Below are positions 48,956-58,519 of a stretch of 64,000 bases of DNA, piece by piece (the first letter of the stretch is position 1; each line of letters opens with the position of its first letter). Below the pieces are notes generated by a model. That model did no database searches. It had not been told where the DNA came from and saw only the letters and a program-made list of their open reading frames with translations. Source of the stretch: AP-15 sp963701815 (GTDB lineage: Bacteria > Pseudomonadota > Alphaproteobacteria > ATCC43930 > CGMCC-115725); NCBI GenBank assembly GCA_963701815.1, contig CAVPBN010000030.1, forward strand, positions 62,001 to 126,000, in the 5' to 3' direction. Both the position numbers and the translations under genes were made by a program.

Positions 48956-49122
48956 CGAACCAGACAGCGCCGCCGACATATTCACCCCCCGGCAACGCTA
49001 CCCCGAAACTCGCCCAGCGGGACTCGCCAAAGTTGAAACCAGCCCGTTCAATCACAACCAAGGCTTTTGTCCGCCTGCTCGCTACCGTACCACCCCGGGG
49101 CCGCCCAAAAATTTACCCGCTG

Positions 49123-49138
49123 TGAGAAATCCGGGTTA
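49123..49138 (-). repeat. IS1380 right terminal inverted repeat
   Basis: TGAGAAATCCGGGTTA is the reverse-strand counterpart of the left end. Confidence 0.7.
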
Positions 49139-49181
49139 GCGCATTCCGCCTTCCGAGAAACCGAGGCATACACGCGGCATA

Positions 49182-49650
49182 CCTGATTATCACCGCCATC
49201 GGGTTCCGGACGGGACCTTCTTCTTTACCGTGAACTTGCTCGACCGAGCGCTCGGAGCTGTTGGTGCCGCAAATCGACCTATTGCGCGATGCTGTTCGCC
49301 GGGCGCGCGCCCGTGCACCCCTTCCGCATCGACGCCTGGGTCGTCCTGCCGGGGCGATGTCGACTTTCCCGGTCGATGGAGCGCAATCAAGATCGCATTT
49401 GCGACATCCTTGCCGAAGAGCGAGCCGCGGTCGCCGGCCATGACCCGCCGCGGCGAACGGGGCATTTGGCAGCGTCGGTATTGGGAGCACACGCTCCGCG
49501 ACGATCGGGACTTTGCGGCCCACCTGGACTGCATACATTTCAACCCGGTCAAGCACAGCTTTGTCGAGCACCCGGCCGGTTGGCTGTATTCGTCGTTCCG
49601 CCGACGCGCGGAGCGCGGGCTGTATCCTCCCGGATGGAAGGGCGGCAGCG
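49182..49650 (+). pseudogene. REP-associated tyrosine transposase (RayT/Y1), broken
   Basis: Pieces of a normal RayT protein follow each other in different frames: YHRHRVPDGTFFFTVNLLDR, QIDLLRDAVRRARARAP, HPFRIDAWVVLP, then DFPGRWSAIKIAFATSLPK, RRGERGIWQRRYWEHTLRDD and DCIHFNPVKHSFVEHPAGW. The HUH-type His motif that should follow WVVLP is damaged. At least two or three shifts. Such enzymes act on REP palindromes, and two sit directly downstream. Confidence 0.75.
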
Positions 49651-49748
49651 ATTACCCGCAGCAGGCGGGCGAGCGGCCTTGCGGGCCAAGCGAGACAGCA
49701 GGCGCGGAGGGAGCAATTTCCGACCGGCTAGGGTCACGTGGCTTCGAG

Positions 49749-49785
49749 ATTGCTCCCCCGCGGGTCAGACCCGCGGGGGAGCAAT
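49749..49785. repeat. REP-like perfect hairpin
   Basis: A perfect 17-bp stem with a three-base loop (arms ATTGCTCCCCCGCGGGT and its complement). Placed 100 bases after the RayT remnant, it is a likely substrate repeat or a terminator. Confidence 0.75.
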
Positions 49786-49801
49786 GACAGCATTTTTCCG
49801 C

Positions 49802-49833
49802 GTCATTGCGAGGAGTGCAGCGACGAAGCAATC
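49802..49833. repeat. Dispersed REP-type palindrome
   Basis: GTCATTGCGAGGAGTGCAGC followed by GACGAAGCAATC is the widely dispersed intergenic palindrome of alphaproteobacteria, with outer arms ATTGC/GCAAT. Confidence 0.7.
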
Positions 49834-49969
49834 TCGATGCGACGACGCGACCCGATTGAAAACCGCTCTAAGCGGCGACCGGCAGGCGAATGAATGGGCG
49901 ATGATCGCCGGCTTTGGCGGAATGCGCTGCGCTGTTCCGCCCTACACTCGCTGTGCGCGACAGCTTTGA

Positions 49970-50365
49970 TCAATCCGCCCAATTCTGCATTTCCAATCCC
50001 TCAACGCGGCGAAACTCGCGTTCGTTGTTGGTAACCAGAATGAGGCCCGCCGCCTGGGCGTGCGCGGCAATCCACATATCGTTGTTGCCGATCATGCTGC
50101 CCTCGGCCGCCAGCGCGGCACGGATCGACCGATAAGATTGGCCGGCGCGCGGCGCGAGCTCCAGTATCGGAAGCAAGCCCGCCAGCTCGGCCAGTTGCCC
50201 GAGGGCCTGTTCGCGGAATTGGCTCTTTTCCGCCCCGTACACGAGCTCGCCATAGGTTATGACCGCAAGCGCCGCCTCCCCCGGCCGCAACTGTCGAAAC
50301 CGTGCCAGAACCGCCGGCGGTAGATGCAGATATTGGTATCGAGCAGGAAACGCGCCGCCACTCAC
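49970..50365 (-). pseudogene. VapC-type PIN-domain toxin, damaged N-terminus, no antitoxin
   Basis: The body is typical: ARFRQLRPGEAALAVITYGELVYGAEKS, LAELAGLLPILELAP, GSMIGNNDMWIAAHAQAAGLILVTNN (acidic active-site residues). The first motif LLDTNICIY is found only by changing frame twice between about 50325 and 50355. GTG 50365 is the likely start. The VapB gene that should precede it is absent; a catechol dioxygenase fragment lies there instead. RNase activity as encoded is doubtful. Confidence 0.7.
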
Positions 50366-50383
50366 AGACCTTCCCGCTCCTGC

Positions 50384-50609
50384 GGTGGCGTATCGCAGCG
50401 TCGACATCGGGCCGACGCGGCATGGCATCACGCGCGGGCAAACCATCTATTTCTTCGATCCTTCAGGCAATCGCAACGAGGTGTTCGCCGGCGGCTACAG
50501 CTACTACCCCGACAACCCGACCCGCGTGTGGACCGCGGACGAGATCGGCAAGAGCGTCTTTTATTACGAGAAAGAGCTGAACGACCGGTTCCTCGGCGTC
50601 GTAACCTGA
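50384..50609 (+). pseudogene. Catechol 2,3-dioxygenase 3' fragment
   Basis: About 74 codons match the C-terminal end of extradiol ring-cleavage dioxygenases: GPTRHGITRGQTIYFFDPSG, NRNEVFAGGYSYYPDNPTR and the ending DRFLGVVT. The metal-binding Glu region (FFDPSGNRNEVF) is present, but the N-terminal two thirds are missing, replaced by vapC sequence. Remnant of an aromatic-ring cleavage gene. Confidence 0.8.
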
Positions 50610-50680
50610 GGCCGGCATGAAAGTCCGGGAATGATCGATGCCTTGGAAGATCGGATGTCGCTTTGTTTCATCGAAGGGGC

Positions 50681-51517
50681 TCATTCGGTGCCGAATTTGG
50701 TCAGGGCGCCGTCGAAATCGCGGGTATTGCCGTTGATGAAATTGTCGCCGGCGCTTTCAGCAGTGCCGCCGTTCACCACGAAGACACCAAGATCGTTCCC
50801 GGACGAGGTCGAATGCGCAAGCCGAAGCACCGCCCCCGGAGCGACGTCGAAACCATGATTGTTTCCGGCAGCTGTGGCAGCAACGGCAAGCACCACGACG
50901 GGACCGGCGATCACTATGCCGGTGCCGTTTTGGTTCATCGAGACATGGGTGAGGGTGCCGAAAGCCTTGCCCGCCTGTTGCGGGAGAACTTCGATGCCCG
51001 CGCCGGTCCGCGAAACTGTCATGTCCGCGATCTCGAAAGCCGTACTGCCCTGCGGTTGAAGGGTGATTCCGCGAGTTCGTAAAATTCCGGATGGTGCAAT
51101 CCGTGATGGTCAGCGACCCGCCCGAGTTCAGCATGACGCCTCGCAGCGCCGTGTTGAACCCATCGAGGATCAGGTGAGATAGGCTCACGGTATCGTTTGG
51201 CCCGGCATTGATCGTGATGGCATTGCCGGCGCTCTTGTCGATGCCGGCGCCTTCGACCCCTGTGATGCTGACCGATTTGGTGATGGTGACGCTGCCGTAA
51301 TCTGCCGGACCGAGGGCCTTGATCTCGCCCCCGGGACTGTTTGGCCGAACGCGAATTTAAACGAGCGGCAGGGATTTGTGGGTGAAGCGCAATTCCCGGC
51401 ATCAGTTCCCTTGCCCGAGACAAAGGTGACTGCCGAACCCGCCAGTGCCGGAGCGGGGCCGAGGCAGTGCAGGACAAGGAGCGTGCCGGCGATCGACGGG
51501 GAAATGAGTTTGAACAT
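50681..51517 (-). pseudogene. Secreted right-handed beta-helix protein, copy A (frameshifted)
   Basis: ATG 51517 starts a signal peptide (MFKLISPSIAGTLLVLHCLG..ALAG), then VTFVSGKGTDAGNCASPTNPCRSFKFAFGQT. Later parts lie in other frames: LSHLILDGFNTALRGVMLNSGGSLTITDC and the end RLAHSTSSGNDLGVF, AESAGDNFINGN, LTKFG. At least two shifts. The N-D/G repeats are typical beta-helix coils. Function unknown; family common in soil alphaproteobacteria. Confidence 0.72.
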
Positions 51518-51561
51518 GACGGGCCCCTTTCGATTGGAAGCGAAATTACCGGCGGAGTGCT

Positions 51562-52418
51562 TCATCGGCTGCCGAATTTGGTCAGGGTGCCGCTGACATC
51601 TGTGCCGTTGCCATTAATGAAATTGTCGCCCGCGCTTTCGACGGTGGCACCGGTATTGATGAAGACGCCGGTGTCGTTCCGTGCCGCGGCCGAACGGGCA
51701 AGCCGAAGGAGCCCGCCCGGGCCAACTCCAAAACCAAAGAAATTTTCAGCGGCCATGCGGTCGACGACCGAGACGTCAATCGGCACTCCGCTCGTCGCAA
51801 AACCGGTGACGGTTATGCCCTGGCCATTCTTGTTCGCAGAGACATGGTCGAGGGAGCCACGGCTCGATCCGGCTCCTTGCGGGGCGACAGCAATGCCGGT
51901 ACCCAAATTATCCGACACCAGCGTGTCACCAATCAGAAATATCGTCAGTCCGGTCGGCAGAAGACGAATCCCTTGATTGGCAAAATTCCGCACGACGCAA
52001 TGGGTGATGGTCAGCGAACCGCCCGAGTTGAGCACGATGCCGTTACCCGCGGTCTTGAACCCGTCGAGGATCAGGCGGCTGAGGTTTATCGTGTCGTTTG
52101 GCCCGGCGTTGACGGTAATGTGATCGCCGGACGCACGGTTGATGCCGGCGCCGTCAACCCCTGTGAGGCTGATTGATTTGGTGATGGTCACGCCGCCGTA
52201 ATCCGCGGGATCGAGGGCCTTGATCTCGCGCCGCACTGGTTTGGCTCGAACGCGAACTTGAGCGAGCGGCAGGGAGCGGTCGGTGACGCGCAAGTGCCGG
52301 TGTCGGTGCTTGCCCGAGACGAAGGTCGACGAAGGAAGCCGCCCTGCCGGGGTGGCGCCGAGGATAGGCAGGACAAAACTGCGCCGGCGACGGAAAGCCG
52401 GGAAAAGAGCTGCAACAT
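51562..52418 (-). pseudogene. Secreted right-handed beta-helix protein, copy B (frameshifted)
   Basis: ATG 52418 gives a signal-like start MLQLFSRLSVAGAVLSCLSS and GTCASPTAPCRSLKFAFE; the frame is broken near the signal end and again before EIKALDPADYGGVTITKSIS. From there the longest intact stretch of the three copies runs to the end: NLSRLILDGFKTAGNGIVLN, ITHCVVRNFANQGIRLLP, GVFINTGATVESAGDNFING. Confidence 0.72.
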
Positions 52419-52463
52419 ACAGAGCTCCTCACAGGATGGTGTAGAAGCACGGGCCGGAGTTCT

Positions 52464-53305
52464 TCATTGCGTACCGGCAAGATGGTCAGGGTGCCGGTTA
52501 CGTCGGTGCCGTTGCCGCGAATAACATTGTTGCCGGCGCTTACGGCTGTGCTGCCGGCTATCACAATGATCCCTTGCAAGTTCCCGGTGACGGCCGAATG
52601 GGCGAGCCGCAGGATCCCCCATTGAATACGTCGTAGCGTTTGAAGCGTTGTCGTTGGCCGTGCTGTCGACGGCCAGAACGCTCGCGTGAGCTCCGCAAAA
52701 TGCGTGCCTATTCTGCTCCACTGAGACGTTATCGAGGGTGCCTTTGATCTGTTCCGGCTCCTGCGGAACTTGCCGAAACGCCGTCCCATATTACCCGACA
52801 CGAGCGTGTCCTGGACGAGGAAGCTCGTGTTGCTGTAGGCGAAAGCTGGACCTCAACATCTGTAAAATTCCGGACGACGCAATTGGCGATGGTCAGCGAC
52901 GCGCCGGAGCTGAGCACGATGCCGATACTCGCGGTCATGCCTCCATGGAGGATCAGGTGACTGAGGTTGATTGCGTCATTTGGTGCCGCGTTGATCGTAA
53001 TGTGTTTGCTGGATGCGCTGTTGATGCCAGCGCCTCTCGACCCCTGTGATGCTGATCGCTTTGGTGATGGTCACGCCGCCGTAATCCGCGGGATCGAGGG
53101 CCTTGATCTCCCCGCCGGGAGTGGTTTGGCCCAACGCGAATTTGAATGAGCGACAAGCATCAGCAGGTGAAGCGCAAGACCCGGTGTCAGTGCCCTTGTC
53201 GGAGACAAAAGTGACGTGCGAAAGCGCGCGTGCCGGAGCGGCGCCAAAACACGACAGGGACAGGAGGGCGCCGGCAACTGCCAGCGGCCGCAAAGACTTG
53301 GACAT
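52464..53305 (-). pseudogene. Secreted right-handed beta-helix protein, copy C (frameshifted)
   Basis: ATG 53305 opens a clear signal peptide (MSKSLRPLAVAGALLSLSCF..APARA) followed by SHVTFVSDKGTDTGSCASPADACRSFKF and EIKALDPADYGGVTITKAIS. After ITGVE the frame is lost; GIVLSSGASLTIANCVVRNF and LRLAHSAVTGNLQGIIV with NGTDVTGTLTI appear later in other frames. The most upstream and most damaged copy. Confidence 0.7.
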
Positions 53306-53358
53306 GACAGGCTCCTTGCATCAAGCATTACACAAACTTTGAAGCAGGATCGGGGACT

Positions 53359-54489
53359 TCAAAATTTTACGGCGAGCACCTGGTCGGCGCTGCCGGGCTC
53401 CGCGCGCCGCTGCCGGTTGAGCTGGTGACGCAGGATCGAGGAATGGCGATAGACTTCCTTTCGCGCCCGCATGATGTTGCCGAGAGGCGCGTGTTCGGCC
53501 GTCACCCGCCACGGCGTAAAAGAGAGCGCGTCCATCTTTTCGAGATTGTCGTCGCCGGAGATGTCTTGCTGCGGGATCCGGAGCTTGGCCACGGTGGCGA
53601 ACGGCGACAGAGCCTCGGGCCACTCGACGGTGACGTCGTCGACCGGCATCCGGTCCAGATCGGCGCATAATTGGACCTGGATGTCGAATTCGTACGGACG
53701 GTCCTGCAGTTCGGCTGCCAGGGACGGGCGGTACACCTGCGGCGCCGACATCAGATCCAGGTCGCGCCGGACCACCTTTTCGGCGAAGGCCGGGACGGGG
53801 GCGAAACGCACTTTGGCGATGTAGTCTCCGTGGCGGACTGCGCCCATCGTCCAGTAGGTCGACAGCAGCAGGTTCACCGGGCGCAACTGGGCGACGGTGA
53901 GGAACGCGAACAGCTCGTCCCAGGCCCATTGATCCTCGGCGAGGGTTCCCTTTCCGGTCACAAAGTCCTTGTAAAAACGATGGCGGCCGGGGGTCCCTTG
54001 CGCAAAATAGGCTGGCGCCTCGAGGAACAGCTCCTGAATGAACAAATAGTGCTCGATGGTATTGCAGAAGAAGATCGGCGCGTCGATGTTGGCGTAATCG
54101 AAGGTGTGCGTGTCCGGCTCGTCATCGAGCAGTGTCGGACCGTCGATGCCGAAGAGCTTCAGCGCCAATCCCGTCGCACCGCCGAGGCGCGCGTCCGCGC
54201 CGGCGTGCGGCGAGCCGTTGGAAAAGCGGATCAACGCGTCATGCCTTCCGGGCTTGGCGTAGATGCCTTGCGCATACTCGGCGGGAAGCCCATCCAGTAT
54301 CTCGACCTCTGCCCTGACCAGGCCGTATCCTTTGGCGTGAGCGTCACGGACGGCCCGGCCGGTGCCTTCGGTCGTGACGGACCCGGCAATATATCGCTCG
54401 GTCTTGGCGATCACGGTCTCCAGGGCTTCATCGAACCGAGGATCGGGGGCGTCGATGTCCGGGGTGTATTTGACGAACGGGGTCGACAT
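53359..54489 (-). CDS. Catalase-family protein (SrpA-like)
   Basis: The product is 376 aa from ATG 54489 (GGTAGGA upstream). RFSNGSPHAGADARLGGATGLALKLFGIDG and NTIEHYLFIQELF with RFYKDFVTGKGTL correspond to the shortened catalase-related family; classic N-terminal catalytic His motif is not obvious. Could be a small heme peroxidase/catalase-like enzyme, periplasmic forms exist but no signal is seen here. Divergent from the regulator at 54757, which may control it. Confidence 0.75.
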   Translation of the reverse strand: MSTPFVKYTPDIDAPDPRFDEALETVIAKTERYIAGSVTTEGTGRAVRDAHAKGYGLVRAEVEILDGLPAEYAQGIYAKPGRHDALIRFSNGSPHAGADARLGGATGLALKLFGIDGPTLLDDEPDTHTFDYANIDAPIFFCNTIEHYLFIQELFLEAPAYFAQGTPGRHRFYKDFVTGKGTLAEDQWAWDELFAFLTVAQLRPVNLLLSTYWTMGAVRHGDYIAKVRFAPVPAFAEKVVRRDLDLMSAPQVYRPSLAAELQDRPYEFDIQVQLCADLDRMPVDDVTVEWPEALSPFATVAKLRIPQQDISGDDNLEKMDALSFTPWRVTAEHAPLGNIMRARKEVYRHSSILRHQLNRQRRAEPGSADQVLAVKF

Positions 54490-54756
54490 TTGTCCTACCT
54501 TCGTTTCCACGCTGGGGACGGGCCCCCTCCACAGCCGGGGTCGAAGAGCCGGCGAGCCTGAACCCTGTGACCAAGTCCGCGTAGGGTCTCGGGCGACCGC
54601 TGGGCCCGGCGCTTCCCGGGGGCCCTCTCCGGTCGGACAATCAGCGCCTACCGTGGGCGCCGGCGTTGGAACGAGCGTGGAAAGTTGCGGTGGCGGCGTC
54701 GTTACCGCATACTCGACCCGGTTCATCTGCCGTTAAGCGACGGCTGAGGTCGCCAG

Positions 54757-56792
54757 GTGCTGGAGTTCAGGGTCCTCGGCGAATTTGAAGTAGTCCGGGA
54801 CGGCGCCGCGGTGACGTTGCCGCCGTCGCGCAAGACGCGCGCGCTCCTCGCCTATCTCGCCTTGACCCGGCACAAGCACCGCCGCGAGCGGCTGTGCGAG
54901 ATGTTCTGGGAGGTGCCGGACGACCCGCGCGGGTCGTTGCGTTGGAGCCTCAGCAAAGTCCGGCCCCTGGTCGACGAGCCGGCGCATCCCCGGCTCATTG
55001 CCGACCGGCAGAGCGTCGAACTGCGCACCGGGGCGGTCGAGGTCGACTTGTTCGCGGCGCAGGCCTGCACCCAGGCCGATACCGCGGCTGCGGGCGATCT
55101 GGCGCGTGCGGCGGCCCTCTTCCGCGGGCCGCTGCTGACTGATATCGACCTCCCGGAGAACGGAGAATTCCATACCTGGCTGCTGGGTCTGCGCGAGGAT
55201 GCGCGCAAATTGCAGGCGCAGATCCTTCGCACCCTGGCCGAACAACCGAGCTCGGCGCCGGACGAGGCGCTCCCTTTTGCGCGCGAACTGGTGCGGGTCG
55301 ATCCCTATGACGAGACGGCGTGGGCATTGTTGATCGGCAATCTCGCGAACGCCGGCCGCGACGGGGAAGTTCGGCAGCAATACGAGGCCGGTCGACGCGC
55401 GCTGCGCGAGGTCGGCGGCGGGTCGGGGCCGTTGCTTCGGGCCTGGCGCGCGGTGCAGGGATCGGCGACGAACCGGGTCGATCGCGACGCGGCCGGAGCG
55501 CAATCAGATGCCGCCGGGCCGCCGGCCGAGCTGCCGCCCTCCAGCGTTTCGCCGGCCGCTTCGAGCGCGCCGGGCGGCCCGGCCTCCCGTCTGTCGATCG
55601 TCGTGCTGCCATTTGTCAATTTGAGCAACGACCCCGAACAGGAATATTTCGCCGACGGGATCGCCGGGGACCTGACGACCGATCTGTCGCGGATCCCGGA
55701 TATGCTGGTGATCTCGCGCAACACCGCTTTTACCTATCGAAACAGGCCGGTCGACACCAGGCAGATCGGCCGCGAGCTTGGTGTGCGCTATGTGCTCGAA
55801 GGCGAGGTGCAGCGGTCGGGCAGCCGGGTTCGCGTCACCGCCCAGCTGATCGACGCCGAAACCGACACGCATTTGTGGGCCGAGCGGTTTGCCGGCGACA
55901 CCGATGATCTGTTCGCCTTGCAGGACGAGATTACGAACCGGATCGCGGTCGCGCTCGACCTCGAACTGGTCGGCGCCGCAGCCGCCCGGCCGATCGAACG
56001 TCCGGACGCGCGGGACTACATTTTGCGCGGACGCGCCATACGGTTGAAGCCGCCATCGCGAGAAAACCGGGCCGAGGCGGTTGCGCTGTTCGAGCGTGCG
56101 CTGGCGCTCGATGCAGAGTCGGTTGCGGCGCAGAGCTGGTTGGCGATCGCGCTGACGGCCCGTGTCCTCGATTTCGATGGCCGACACGGTCGGCGGCCGA
56201 TATTGCGCGCGCGCAAGACCTCGCGGAACGCGCCTTGGCGGCGTCGCCGCGCAGCTCGCCCGCGCGTTTCGCCAAGGGCCAGGTGTTGCGCGCGCAGCAC
56301 CGCTACGACGAGGCCATCCTCGAATACGAGACGCTGATCGCGCTGAACCGCAACTGGGCCCACGCATACTCCCATCTCGGTTGGTGCAAGTTCATGAGCG
56401 GGTCGATAGAAGAGCTCATCCCGGCGCAAGAGCAAGCCATCCGGCTCAGTCCCCGCGACCCGCAAATCGGGCTGTTCTTAAGCCGGATCGGGTTCGCTCA
56501 TCTGCTGGAGTCGCGCATCGACCAGGCGATCGTCTGGTGCGAAAGGGCGCGCAACGCCACCCCGGCGCACCCCCAGTTCCGCACCTTCGCGGCCTCCGCC
56601 TATGCTCTCAAAGGCGATGCCGATCGCGCCGCCGCCGAGCTTGCCGAAGCCCGCGCACTGGTCGGCGACGGTCGCTACGCCGCCATCGCCCGCTTGCGGG
56701 CGGCCGGACCCTGGGGCGTGCCGAAGATCGCCGGTCTGGTCGAGACCACATATTTCGCCGGTTTGCGCCGGGCCGGGATGCCGGAAGATTGA
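54757..56792 (+). CDS. Winged-helix BTAD regulator with FlgO/TolB-like and TPR domains (frameshifted)
   Basis: About 678 aa when repaired. Residues 1-95: winged helix (LEFRVLGEFEVVRDGAAVTLPPSRKTRALLAYLALTRHK). 100-240: bacterial transcriptional activation (BTAD) helices. About 285-415: SIVVLPFVNLSNDPEQEYFADGIAGDLTTDLSRI and YVLEGEVQRSGSRVRVTAQLIDAETDTHLWAERF, the adenylate-cyclase-associated TolB/FlgO-like domain. Then TPRs (YDEAILEYETLIALNRNWAHAYSHLG). The frame shifts between about 56160 and 56195. No cyclase domain. GTG start with GAGG upstream. Probably regulates the divergent catalase-like gene. Confidence 0.8.
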
Positions 56793-56804
56793 ACGAATCA
56801 ACAT

Positions 56805-56834
56805 CTGGGCCGCGCGGCAAAGACAGGCGGCGTA
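56805..56834 (+). other. Short duplicate of the GMC gene 3' end
   Basis: About 30 bases ending AARQRQAA-stop resemble, with three or four differences, the last codons of the GMC gene at 46600-46633 (AARQRLAA-stop). A possible recombination scar. Confidence 0.35.
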
Positions 56835-56973
56835 ACGAGGGCGAATCCAAAACCGCCGCCGGTTCCGAAGCGAGCGGCGCGTTCAAATTCGGCCGCGATC
56901 GCGTCGTCTGGTCGAATGCTGGCTCTCGCTCCGCGGCGCCTGCTATCATGAGCGCGAGAGGGAGGAGCCGGAT

Positions 56974-58311
56974 ATGGGCGCCGCTCGGAATTACGCCGTC
57001 ATCGACCCCGCCACCGGCAAACTCGACCGCCGCATCTTCAGCGACCAGGCGGTCTATGACGACGAGATGGAGAAGATCTTCGGGCGCGCCTGGCTGATGA
57101 TCGGGCACGAGAGCCTGGTGCCCGCGGTCGACGATTTCTTCCACACCTATATGGGCGAAGACCCGGTCATCCTGACCCGCGACGGAGAGGGCCGGCTCCA
57201 CGCGCTCCTGAACATGTGCCGCCACCGCGGCAACCGCGTGTGCCGCGTCGACGACGGCAACGCCAAGCGCTTCATGTGCACCTATCACGGCTGGACCTAC
57301 GGCAACGACGGCGCCCTCGAACACGTCCCCGGCGAGGCCGAGGCCTATTACCAGGCGCTCGACCGGCCGTCCCTCGGCCTGATCGAGGCCCGGGTCGAGA
57401 CCTACGCCGGGATCGTCTTCGCGACCTGGGCCAAGGACGCCCCGAGCCTCGAAGCCTATCTGGGCGACGCGCGCTGGTATCTCGACACCGTCTTCAATCG
57501 GCGGGATTGCGGCATGCAGGCGCTCGGCCCGATGAAATGGCTCGAGCCCGTCAACTGGAAGACCCTGGTCGACAACTGCTCGGACAACTACCACGTCCCG
57601 ACCAGCCATCTCTCCAGCGCCCGGGTCCAGAGCCGCTGGCTCGGCCGCCCGCCGCTGTCGCACGAGGACCAGTTCGCGAGCCCCAACAAGCACGCCTTCG
57701 TCAACGGGCACGGGATCACCTTCCGCGATGCCGACGACGGCATGCCGCGCTATGTGCACGGCATGACCAAGGACACGATGCGGCTCTTCCAGGAATACCA
57801 CGAGGCGACGATGTCCGAGGTCGAGCGCCGGCTCGGCGCTCTACGGGCGCGCCGGGTGCAGCTCGGCAACCATTCGATCTTCCCGAACGGGATCTTGGGA
57901 CTTCGGCTCGCCCTGCCGCGCGGCCCGCTCCAGACCGAGTTCTGGCATTTCGTGCTGGTGGACCGCGACATGCCCGAGGAATTGAAGCGCGCGATCCGGA
58001 TCGGCAGCCAGGCCAACAACGGCGCCGCCGGCATGTTCGAGCAGGACGACGTCGACAACTGGCGCCAGGTGACCCAGGCGAGCGCCAGCCGCCTCGCGCG
58101 CCGGCACACGCAGGACCTTTCGATGGGCCTGGGGCACGCCGGACCGCATCCGGATTATCCGGGGCTCGTCTCCGAACGCTACATCTCGGAGAACAACCAG
58201 CGCCTCTTCTACCAGCGCTGGGAAGAGTTCATGAACGCCGAAAGCTGGGCCGACATCCCGCTCGCCCCGATCGAGGCCCGCTTCGACGGCACTGCGACGA
58301 TGCGGGGCTAA
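56974..58311 (+). CDS. Aromatic-ring-hydroxylating dioxygenase, alpha subunit (Rieske)
   Basis: The product is 445 aa; GAGGGAGGAG precedes the ATG. Rieske ligands: Cys82-x-His84 and Cys102-x2-His105 in NMCRHRGNRVC and FMCTYHGWTYG. Mononuclear iron site: DNCSDNYHVPTSHLSS with His207 and His212. The length and order fit oxygenase alpha subunits acting on bulky aromatics such as biphenyl or salicylate-type substrates. The beta subunit follows after a repeat-filled gap. Catalytic component needs a reductase, none in view. Confidence 0.93.
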   Translation: MGAARNYAVIDPATGKLDRRIFSDQAVYDDEMEKIFGRAWLMIGHESLVPAVDDFFHTYMGEDPVILTRDGEGRLHALLNMCRHRGNRVCRVDDGNAKRFMCTYHGWTYGNDGALEHVPGEAEAYYQALDRPSLGLIEARVETYAGIVFATWAKDAPSLEAYLGDARWYLDTVFNRRDCGMQALGPMKWLEPVNWKTLVDNCSDNYHVPTSHLSSARVQSRWLGRPPLSHEDQFASPNKHAFVNGHGITFRDADDGMPRYVHGMTKDTMRLFQEYHEATMSEVERRLGALRARRVQLGNHSIFPNGILGLRLALPRGPLQTEFWHFVLVDRDMPEELKRAIRIGSQANNGAAGMFEQDDVDNWRQVTQASASRLARRHTQDLSMGLGHAGPHPDYPGLVSERYISENNQRLFYQRWEEFMNAESWADIPLAPIEARFDGTATMRG

Positions 58312-58349
58312 GCAGCCATGCACAGACCCGCCCACGCATTATTTTTCTC

Positions 58350-58500
58350 TTCTCCCCCCGGAATCGGGGGGAGAGGGCAGGGTGAGGGGGTGGTTGCAGC
58401 AGAGGTTGCGCCGGCCCTGTGAAAACCATTGGCACCGCATCAACGGCGGTCGCGGCCCCCTCACCCCTCCCTCTCCCCCGGCCGGCGGGGGAGAGGGGGA
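58350..58500. repeat. Long inverted intergenic repeat
   Basis: C/G-rich arms lie head to head: TCTCCCCCCGGAATCGGGGG followed by AGAGGGCAGGGTGAGGGGGTG on the left, and CCCCCTCACCCCTCCCTCTC plus a second CCCCCGGCCGGCGGGGG hairpin on the right. It separates the alpha and beta subunit genes of one enzyme. This C/T-rich repeat type is dispersed in many Proteobacteria. Confidence 0.7.
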
Positions 58501-58519
58501 TTTAGCGGGCAGCGATCCG

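Larger units (their letters stand above)
47453..49138 (+). mobile_element. IS1380-family insertion sequence
   Basis: About 1.69 kb, the normal size for IS1380 elements. The ends are imperfect inverted repeats: TAGCCCGCATTTCTCA on the left and, reversed on the right, TAACCCGGATTTCTCA. One transposase gene fills the inside. A possible short GCG match on both flanks is too short to call a target duplication. Confidence 0.8.

Noticed and set aside
49749..49833. CRISPR-like repeats
   Set aside because: Only two unlike palindromes without regular spacers; REP-type repeats explain them.
54757..56792. Adenylate cyclase
   Set aside because: The TolB/FlgO-like and TPR parts resemble cyclase-associated proteins but no catalytic cyclase domain is present.
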